Part shown: one piece after another, positions 13,362 through 20,991 of the stretch | How the letters are laid out: each line of letters starts with the position of its first letter | How positions within the stretch are numbered: the stretch's first letter is position 1 | Translations under genes and position numbers: made by a program | Assembly: GCA_014885115.2 (NCBI GenBank) | Contig: WKLE02003782.1 | Span: 1-32,685 of the forward strand | Direction: 5' to 3' | From: Asterionellopsis glacialis | Lineage: Eukaryota > Bacillariophyta > Plagiogrammaphyceae > Rhaphoneidales > Asterionellopsidaceae | Length of the DNA: 32,685 nucleotides | The notes under the pieces: model-generated | Told to the model about the DNA's origin: nothing | What the model saw: only the letters and a program-made list of their open reading frames with translations | Databases searched by the model: none

Positions 13362-13638
13362 AATAATAACCTATTGGAAGGGTTATCAGACAAAAATTGA
13401 TGATTTATTTTCTGATTCCTTTTTTTGTCTCTTAAAGTGTGAACTATGTAAGGAGGTGTAAAACTTTCTTGACAAATGAGAAAAGATATTGAGGGGGTAA
13501 AAATCATTTCTACCAGAAATAAATCTCTTCCTTTGCCCCTTCTCCAATCAATCTAACTTCAACCTTGTGGTGCTTATGGCTGATGGCATAGAGTTTGAAT
13601 CTCTAGGAATAAGCTTCTCACCTATTAAACTCTCAGTA

Positions 13639-13912
13639 CAGTTTGCATACACCAACAAGCAAAACTATGCATTGCTTAGACAAGGTTGAAATGTTGCTAA
13701 GAAACAAGGAATTTCAAGCCTCAAAGCTCTGACTGTTGCTACTTCTCATTTGACATATTTTTTATTTAACAAGTTTCTTATTGTGATGACATCACCAAGT
13801 TGTTTAATTAAGGAATTTCTTGATGATAATGTAATGTCATAAAATAAGCAAAATTGCTTATTTCAAGCTTGGAAGTTTGTTAAGCTATGCCACCAAGCTT
13901 GGCCAATATTGG
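13639..13912. repeat. MITE-like element, copy B (right end lost)
   Basis: The left end, CAGTTTGCATACACCAACAA, aligns with the terminus of copy A. Shared interior blocks follow in the same order: TGCATTGCTTAGACAAGGTT, then TTTCAAGCCTCAAAGCTCTG, then AATAAGCAAAATTGCTTATT (13844-13863), then GCCAATATTGG. The terminal ~30 bases of the right side seen in copy A are missing. Confidence 0.5.
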
Positions 13913-14085
13913 ATTTTCTCACTATGTTTCCCCCCAAATCAAATCTATCCAAATCAGCTTTACTAACAATAGTAATGTTAATTGTTTTTCTATTCTGCTG
14001 TACTTCCCTTTTTTTCAAACTAGTAAAGGTACTATACTGCAAGATTAATTGTCTTGACAAGAGTATTGCATCTGTATGTCACAAG

Positions 14086-15110
14086 CATCTTGTCCGGCAC
14101 ACAGATGCTCTTGGTATTCCTTTTGCACACAAGAAAAACAACCAGACAGACAATAGTAGGAAAAAGCAGCTAAGACATTGTTATTCATTCCAATCTGTTT
14201 GGTTATTGTTTAGACAGTGTTCTTGCCCCGTTTGAGTACCTTGCTTGTTTTCCTGAGGTCCTTGTTGACAAAGATGGTCCTCTCTTTCCTGGTGCTGATG
14301 GCAGAGAGTCAAACCAAAAGATTCTCTAAAATCTTGAGGACTGTTCTTTTGAAGGATGAAGAGGAAGTGAATGCTCATGGCTTTGAAGTCACTGACATAA
14401 ACATTCACTCCTTTAGGAAGGGAGGATCAACTTATTGTTCAAGCAGCACAACTGCAGCTCCTTCTGGGATTGCTGTGAATTTACATGGTGGCTGGAGTAT
14501 GGGTGGTGTGAGGGATGTTTATTTTTTGTATGAGAAAGGTGGTGATCAACACATGGGTAGAATGTTAGCTGGTTTGAAGGTCCATTCACCAGAATTTGCA
14601 GTGTCCAAGCCAGATTGTGTTCCTGCAGCTAACAGTATTATGCAGATTGAGATGAATGAACTACAAGAGGAGTTGGATGTGAAAGTTGCAGCTGCACTTA
14701 AGTAGCTTTTTGGTTGGACTGTTCTTCTGCCAATCAGACACATTCTTTGTGTGAGGCTTGCTTGCCATTTGCATCACAGGGATCAATTGGAGGAGTATGA
14801 GTAAATAAGTAGTCAGATCCATCTCACTGCACTATACAGGTCTTCTTCTATTTTGTCACTTAAGGATTTTGTGAAAACACTCCTGCCATGGAAGGAGGGT
14901 AATACTTACTTCCAGCATGCTACTGGAATCCCCCCTCAAGTTGTTTGTCTTGCTCACTTGAAGGGAATCAAGGATGCCATAGATGAGGTCCTACCCAACC
15001 TACATAAGATAGTTTTGGAGGAAATGGATGACCATATAATGAAAGGTGTACTTAGTGAGAGACCCATGCAAGCCCTGATTGAGAATTCTTCTTTGTGTAA
15101 AGTGACTTGA
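14086..15110 (+). pseudogene. Crypton-like tyrosine recombinase, broken
   Basis: Three frames carry successive parts of one protein. 14086-14190 reads HTDALGIPFAHKKNNQTD; 14219-14320 (shifted) reads FEYLACFPEVLVDKDGPLFP; and 14313-15110 (shifted again) carries the catalytic end. This order matches integrase-like proteins that I recall as frequent in diatom and oomycete genomes. Tyrosine-recombinase residues are visible: HxxR in INIHSFRKGG (His codon at 14406), the H/W position in GGWSMGG, and the candidate nucleophile Tyr in VRDVYFLYE (14520). Two in-frame stops, TAG at 14703 and TAA at 14802, separate this from a C-terminal segment LPWKEGNTYFQHATGIPP. The N-terminal half is not recognisable. 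The family normally cuts and pastes circular DNA through a 3'-phosphotyrosine intermediate; this copy cannot be functional. Confidence 0.7.
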
Positions 15111-15356
15111 AAAACAAACTCAAAGGACTTAGGGGAGCATTTAACACTAGGGTAAACAATGGGACTGGTTACCAGGAAGCAAACCATGACAAATTTACCT
15201 ATTAGGTACTTTTTGTGAGGAAGGCATAGTTTGGGGCATGTGGCATTACCACCATAAATTACGTTGCTGCCCACCACAATGGTCCTTCACCAACTCCTGC
15301 TCCCTTGCCATTGCTTATGACATTTGCCATTATGGAGACAGTGTCCTCAAGATCAC

Positions 15357-15698
15357 CCTGTTAAGTTCTTCAATGCTGGTGATGTTGATTACCTCACCAG
15401 GGGCAGGAAGAACTTGAATGACTTCAGGTTGGTTGTCATGACAATCAATGCTGAAGCCAAGAGGAGAAGCCTGTGGAAGGCCAAGATGTAAAGGGAGGAG
15501 GCAAAAAAATGCCTCATTGACTGCAAGCATTCACTTGGCATTCCAATTGCAACACCGGCTGCCAGGCAGAGGAGGTTGGAGGCATTGTCTTGGAGTACTT
15601 TTTTGAGGGAGATGCCTCAAGAAATTAGGAAGAGGAAGAGAGGAGTGGAAGAAGCAAGAAGAGTGGTGGCAGGTGGTTGTGGAGGTCAAATTTGGTAG
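15357..15698 (+). pseudogene. Mobile-element ORF fragment with one internal stop
   Basis: One frame is open from 15357 to the TAG at 15696, except for TAA at 15489-15491. It encodes a basic, Arg/Lys-rich product: PVKFFNAGDVDYLTRGRK near the start and PAARQRRLEALSWSTFLREM after the stop. The composition and the RRLEALSW-type segment suggest a protein of a mobile element, but I cannot name the family. It lies about 250 bp after the recombinase relic in the same orientation and could be a second gene of the same element. Confidence 0.4.
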
Positions 15699-16380
15699 GA
15701 GCCCCTCCTAACACCAATACAAATACAACAACAACTGGAATGACTTTTGGTGGCATTAATAGGACCAGAGGAGGTGCAGGGGGTGGTAACACAACAACAA
15801 CAACAAATAATGGTACTGTACAAAATGGTACAGAAACAAGGACTGGAGGGGCAACCAGTAATGCTACCAGGCCCCCCACAAACAACAACAATTGCGTCAA
15901 TGACCATTGTATGGACAATGGTGACCAATTTGCTGCTTTATTTATAATTGCTTTATGATTCTCTTGGTTGAAAAGGTCCTATGTAGGGTCCACTTCCTAC
16001 AGTAGTACCTACTGGTAAAGGGTATGTACAAGTAAATAGAAATACTGTTCCTGGTTCTGTACAAACTACTGTATCGAACCAGCCATCAGAGCTACCTGGG
16101 TACCCTGTACAAGTACCTGGTACAGTAACTGGTACTGTACTGTAAACGGAACTATCCCACTTGTAAAGAGCCTCTGGAACCTTAATCTCCCACTGAAAAG
16201 GTGGAATTATGTTAGTACAACCTGCAACGTACTTGGAGAGAAAATAAATACAGTTTTGTACAAAGAATTATCCCACTCTTCCATCAGGTTGGACAATGGG
16301 AAAAATTGGTTAGTCCCAGAATTTAAAAGTTGACTTGGCAATTTTTCACAATAAGAGCGTCTAAGTATAAAAAAATTGTT
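15699..16380. other. AAC-rich tract and GTACC-rich island between two element relics
   Basis: 15715-15895 is low-complexity: AAC/ACA runs encode Asn/Thr in one frame and should not be read as a gene. 15975-16150 is a GTACC-rich island with TACCTGGTAC, GGGTACCCTGTAC and GGTACTGTACTG. At 16266-16278 lies AATTATCCCACTC, which reappears inverted at 20398-20410. The TTAA element begins at 16383. Confidence 0.55.
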
Positions 16381-16772
16381 AAGGTGGTAGAACGTTTTTA
16401 TTTTCACCCCTTGGTGTAAAATAAAAACTGTCCTCCTTGGGACAGATTTTCCATGCTTTCATCTAGATTTTTAAATTTTCTTAATTTTCTTGTTTTGAAC
16501 CCAGACACCCTGAGAATGATCAAATTTATCCCAATATTTGATCAGAAGTTAGCTCCAAACCTTTTAGTAAACACATATATGAGTTATATTCTGGCCTGAA
16601 ATTGACCACAAGAATCTTAGTTTGATAACTTTTCCAAAAAATCCACTAAAATCACTAAAATCACAATATTTGTTCTATTATTGCAATTCTTATTTTCTGA
16701 ATAGCCTCGTGGTCAATTTCACAACAGAAAATATTGCTTTATATATGTATCTAACAGATTGCATACTTCTTT

Positions 16773-18029
16773 TTACTCAATATCAGCTTCAGGAATGTCT
16801 GAATCAATGTTTACATCATTGTCGAAGTCCATCTGATAAACCCTCAAAACCTTGTCTGTCAGCCACTCCACAGAATTTGTTTCATCAGTTTCCAATATGC
16901 CATCAGATGACATATTTGGGCCACTTGCCAATTTGGATGCCCTTTTTCTAATTTTCCTAAGTATATTCATCTCTTGATTTACATAGTTGTGATTTTTTTC
17001 AGTGTTGTAGTTTTTCCCCAGCATTGTTTTCCAAAATTTTGTTTCCTGCTTGCTTGGCATTTTTTGTTGTTTCTTTTTGTCCTCCATCTACTCCAACCTT
17101 TGCTTTTTTTGTTGGCTGTTTATATTTCAAGCATGATTGATGAATTTGTTGTGAATGTCCAGCTAGACCACATAATGGACATGATTTCTTGTCAGAGGAG
17201 TAACTGTTGTTATTTGTTTGTGCTGAGGCATATCCAATGCCTGAGCCATAATCAACAGCTATACTTTTGTCCTTTTTACGATCACATAGGCCTTCCTTGA
17301 TCTTGTCACTATATTTTTGTGATCTGTAAGATTTAGCTGTTATTTGTTTTTTGTGTTCATAATTTCTCTGTTGTTCACTCTCACACCTTGTCAAATATTC
17401 AATTGATGTACTACCAGGATCAATTTCCAAAATTTGAAACAGTCTTGTATAAAATTCAACATACCCAACAATATTGATTGAGACTGTGATCAGGACTCTG
17501 GTTGCCAAACTCCAACTGGTGGAGTAATTTTTATGTTTTGGTACCTTGAAGGCAATTCCAGCATTAAGAGCTTTGTTTTTCTGTGTATCCATGCCATGCA
17601 TCATCTCCCTCAATCATTCCTTGGAAATAAAATCAATGTAGATTGGTTGAATAAAATCATACAATACCTTGTCAGTACTCTTGCAACAATATTTACCCTA
17701 ATCATTACTGCAATGCACACGACAATCAAATAGATGTTCCAGAGGAGCCTTTGCATATTTTTGGAAAGTTTCAAAAAATTGCAATTTCTGTTCTTTCAAA
17801 GGAAATAACCAATGCACTTATCCATCCAAAGTACATCCACCTTCTTGGCTGCTGATCTGTTGGCATAGATTCTTTTTTGAAACACCTTTTTCTGATGGTT
17901 TGGATCACATACCCATGTAGGTATGACTTTAACACTCCATGCTGAGCTTTCCAGTGGCACCTCCTGACATGAGTTGCTGAACAAGAAAACTAGGTTTCTC
18001 AGGCAACTTTGTATTTTCATCATTGTCAT
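16773..18029 (-). pseudogene. Transposase relic with C-terminal zinc knuckle
   Basis: The best frame runs from about 17810 down to 16999 and contains EHLFDCRVHC, then GKYCCKSTDKVLYDF, then HGMDTQKNKALNAGIAFK, then a coiled basic stretch, and ends with a zinc-knuckle CPLCGLAGHSQQIHQSC (C-x2-C-x4-H-x7-C). It is interrupted by a TAG (~17702) and a TGA just before 17613, both explicable by single transitions. Before ~17810 the sense moves to another frame (VFQKRIYANRSAAKKVDVLW). After ~17060 a probable frameshift leads into a Lys-rich tail ending at 16773. I recall proteins with this DTQxNEALN...PK.K.Y signature as abundant transposases of diatoms and other algae. The catalytic N-terminal part is missing or unrecognisable. 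Confidence 0.55.
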
Positions 18030-18060
18030 ATTTGGGTGTAATAATATTTACATGACTACT

Positions 18061-18077
18061 TTTTTTTTTTTTTTTTA
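18061..18077. repeat. Poly-T tract
   Basis: An uninterrupted T run at about 18060-18076, between the two outward-reading gene relics of the TTAA element. Confidence 0.8.
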
Positions 18078-18120
18078 AAATACTCATAGTTTATTGTTTG
18101 TATGCGTTTGTGAGTATGAC

Positions 18121-18458
18121 TTTATGAAATGTTGATTGTTGAGTTATACTTGGTCTTCTTTCTATTGTACATTCAAATTGTTACTTGTTGTTTCTAAAAT
18201 TTGATGCATTGAAACATTGGTAATACCTGCATACGTTAACAACCATAGAAATTGCATAGATGTGTACCAATATGATGTGGTTGTTGATTGTAGCATTTAT
18301 AAAATGTTGATTGTTGAGTTGTACTTGGTCTTCTTTCTATCATACATTCAAATTGTTACTTGTTGTTTCTTAAATTTGATGTGTTGAAATGTTGGTGATA
18401 CCTGCGTATGTTAACAACCATAGAAATTACATAGATTTAATATGATTGTTGATTGTAG
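18121..18458. repeat. 175-bp tandem duplication inside the TTAA element
   Basis: Copy 1 (18121-18293) and copy 2 (18296-18458) align at a constant offset of 175 bases for most of their length; copy 2 lacks about 10 bases near its end. Differences are mostly transitions. At five sites the pair is TG/CA, CA/TG or CG/TG-type: 18166 vs 18341, 18207 vs 18382, 18215 vs 18390, 18230 vs 18405, 18234 vs 18409. Confidence 0.9.
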
Positions 18459-18632
18459 AGACAATTTTGTGTGTGCGTATTGCAGTTTTTTTTGTCAGAG
18501 TAGTTGCTAATGTTGCAGATAACTTCCTCGGGAATTTTGTGAACTTTGTCAGTTGGAACAAACAACACATAACAATTGATTGTTACATTTGTAAAAAATA
18601 TATTATTCCAAGAGTCATAACAATCAAACAAG

Positions 18633-19090
18633 ATGAGTGATAAAAAATTACTACTCCTCCTGCTAAAAAAAGAGAAAGACCTACATCTTTGCAAGTTTGG
18701 AGACACCTCTACCTGTGGCACTTCATCACTTTGACAACTACAAAGTCAAAAGCCCACCTCCAACACCAGAAACACCCACCAGCTCAAAGGGACTACGTGA
18801 TAGACACACCTTGTGGTTTCAAGCCAATTATACATATTACTGTGATCCTGAAATGGAAGGAGAAAAGGAAATGGTTTGGAGATGATTTTGGAAGTGGTAA
18901 CAGGGTCATGTTACCAAAGTGCATTGTTGACAGGATCCATGAGGTTTATAGTGTTGCAGAAGGTGAGGAAAAATGTGTTTTTTCACCAGGCAGGAAAAAA
19001 AGAATGGTAAGGGAAAGGGGAAGAGCAATACTTAGAATGTCAGTGTCAGAGAAGGAGAGGAGGCAGGCCAAGTTAGTTATCATAGTGTAA
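18633..19090 (+). pseudogene. Second ORF relic of the TTAA element
   Basis: Two overlapping frames carry plausible protein: METPLPVALHHFDNYKVK through PEMEGEKEMVW (from 18697, stop at 18885), and, shifted, GDDFGSGNRVMLPKCIVD through KERRQAKLVI to the stop at 19090. One indel near 18870 would join them. An ATG at 18633 lies upstream in a third frame. The product would be basic and is not recognised. It reads outward toward the right inverted repeat, opposite to the transposase relic. Confidence 0.4.
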
Positions 19091-19542
19091 ATAAAAATAG
19101 CGAGAATAAATTTATTTTGTTACTATATAATATATCAGATTGTTCTGACACTTGTTCCATAGATAAGCAGAATCTTATGTTTATTGCAACAGGAAGAATT
19201 ACATTTGGGGCAGAAGAGAAAACACACCAGAAGATTCCATCTCTAAACTGAATGAGTAGAAAAAAGTGGTGATTGTGCTGCCAGAGGATAATATTGGTTG
19301 TAAAAACGTTCTACCACCTTAAGTAGTAAAGTGTTAAATGATGCAAGATATCCAACTCAAGTCCAAATAGTTGATTGTATCAGTAGTGTTTTGTACAGTG
19401 CTTTTTTAATTTTTGTCTCTTTTCTTTCAAAAAAGCCTGGTGGATTTGTACGTAGGACCTAGCTGTTGCCAGGTGTTGTGGATTTTGCAAACGAAGATTT
19501 TCACTTTTTCTTCTTCCATTTTTTATTCTGATCAATGTCACA

Positions 19543-20045
19543 TTGGACATGATAACTCAACAACCAAACAGACAACCATTACAAATGAAAAACCAATCAC
19601 AATCTTTATGTAATGGCAACCATTCCTATATAAAAAATCATGGCAAGCAGACCAAAATTGATGAAGTTAAGATTTAAAGTATGGGATTGTTGAGTCCACC
19701 AAAAAATTGTATATCTACACACGTTGTACATGATAATTCAACAACCAGCAAGATGATTATTACAAATAAAATACTTATCTCCATCTTAATACAATGGAAA
19801 TTGTTGCTATAGAAAAATCATGGCAAACAGACCAAAATTGACAAAGTTACAATGTAAAGTATGGGATTGTTGAGTCCATCAAAAAATTGTATATCTATGC
19901 ACGTTGGACATGATAATTCAACAACCAGAAAGAGATGATTATTACAAATAAAATATGGATCTCCATCTTAATACAATGGATATCGTTTCCATATAAAAAA
20001 TCATGGCAAACGGACCAAAATTGATAAAAATACGGTGCAATGTAA
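19543..20045. repeat. Three tandem copies of a ~181-bp unit
   Basis: Copies begin at 19543 (TTGGACATGATAACTCAACA), 19724 and 19904. Each contains AAAAAATCATGGCAA-type and GACCAAAATTGA blocks; the third copy ends near 20045. It has the unit size of a short satellite. No gene is present. Sites differing between copies are enriched for CG/TG/CA combinations. Confidence 0.9.
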
Positions 20046-20991
20046 TTAATCACGCAATTTATAAACCTTACTACTTTATGAAACTTCGTTTTCATATTGC
20101 AGTCAACAACCAGCTTGTGTATATACCATATCGCAGTCAACAAACAACTTGTGTACGTACTGGTGCAGCTTTGCATCAAATAAAAAACCATCTTATTTAA
20201 AGCTTGGTTGCAAAAATTATGACAACGAATGCATCATCATTGGAAAATACACACATTTTTTTCTTGATTTTTTTTGAAATTTTGTTGTCGAACTTGTTGC
20301 AATTTTGGGTTGTACGATACGTTGGCATATATGGGAATCACCCATTTTAATACAGACTACGGCCAAACTAACACCCCAACAGATTTCCCACCTTAATGAG
20401 TGGGATAATTAGGTACCTTCACATTACTGTACACCAGGTACCACAACCGACCGCGCGACTCCTCGTTCAATAAATACCGTTTACAGTAACAGGGTCCTGG
20501 TATCGTAATTACTTGGGAGTTTTTTAACGGGAATATTCCATATTAAAAATAAATAAAATCTTTACAAGCATGCATGGAAGCCGCCAATCATCGCTTGAAT
20601 TCGAATGATAATGGTCTCACTATCGCTGACAAGCAGTGGCCGTTAGCTTTTACGGTAATGATTACTTATAGATGATCTATATTGATATATATATATATAA
20701 ATGCAATTAAATTCAACAATAACTTTATACAAATTTGAAGGATATAATAACATTTTTAATATAATAATTTCTATCGAATTCAATTTTATACGGGTGATCA
20801 CCTTTTTTCTCTAATAAGCGAAAAAGAAACGGCGATGCATTTTTTCTAGTTTCACACAAATCTAAAAGGTAGTCCTTTTTGAGATTTTAATGTTGTTGAC
20901 AACAACAACCAGAAGATTTGGCCGCCGCAAATAAAAACTGATTGTTCTAATCTATCAAGAAAGGCTTATATCCACAAAAGGACTGTACATC
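20046..20991. other. Right edge of the repeat block and upstream region of the 20992 gene
   Basis: No gene is seen. CG density returns to normal here (for example CCGACCGCGCGACTCCTCG near 20450). 20411-20525 forms another GTACC-rich island (GGTACC, CACCAGGTACC, GGTCCTGGTATCG). 20398-20410 is the inverted partner of 16266-16278. 20680-20780 is a very AT-rich stretch with (TA)n. The leader of the gene at 20992 should lie in the last ~150 bases. Confidence 0.6.

Larger units (their letters stand above)
8731..14094. other. CpG desert
   Basis: Reading every line, I find a single CG dinucleotide (12313-12314) in 5,364 bases; 8731-12312 has none in 3.58 kb. GC dinucleotides, CA and TG are abundant, so this is not just low GC. 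At about one-third GC, roughly 130-150 CG would be expected by chance. The flanking genes (for example 5881-5940) carry several CG per line. Confidence 0.95.
16383..19318. mobile_element. 2.9-kb DNA transposon with 18-bp TIRs flanked by TTAA
   Basis: GGTGGTAGAACGTTTTTA at 16383-16400 is repeated perfectly in inverse at 19301-19318. Each end is directly flanked by TTAA (16379-16382 and 19319-19322), which looks like a target-site duplication. Inside are a broken transposase-like gene on the minus strand reading toward the left end, a 175-bp tandem duplication in the middle, and remains of a second ORF on the plus strand reading toward the right end. TTAA targeting is typical of piggyBac elements. 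The transposase relic resembles another, possibly Mutator-like, family instead, so the superfamily is open. Confidence 0.7.

Noticed and set aside
15625..15958. Frames of 66-97 codons on both strands with Thr/Asn or Val/Pro runs
   Set aside because: All are translations of one AAC-rich simple repeat tract.
16383..19318. Straight piggyBac assignment from TTAA flanks
   Set aside because: The transposase relic lacks a recognisable piggyBac catalytic region and resembles another transposase group, so only the TIR/TTAA structure is claimed.
18121..20045. Idea that the repeats are a CRISPR-like array
   Set aside because: Units are 175-181 bp contiguous tandem copies without spacers, in a eukaryotic transposon block.
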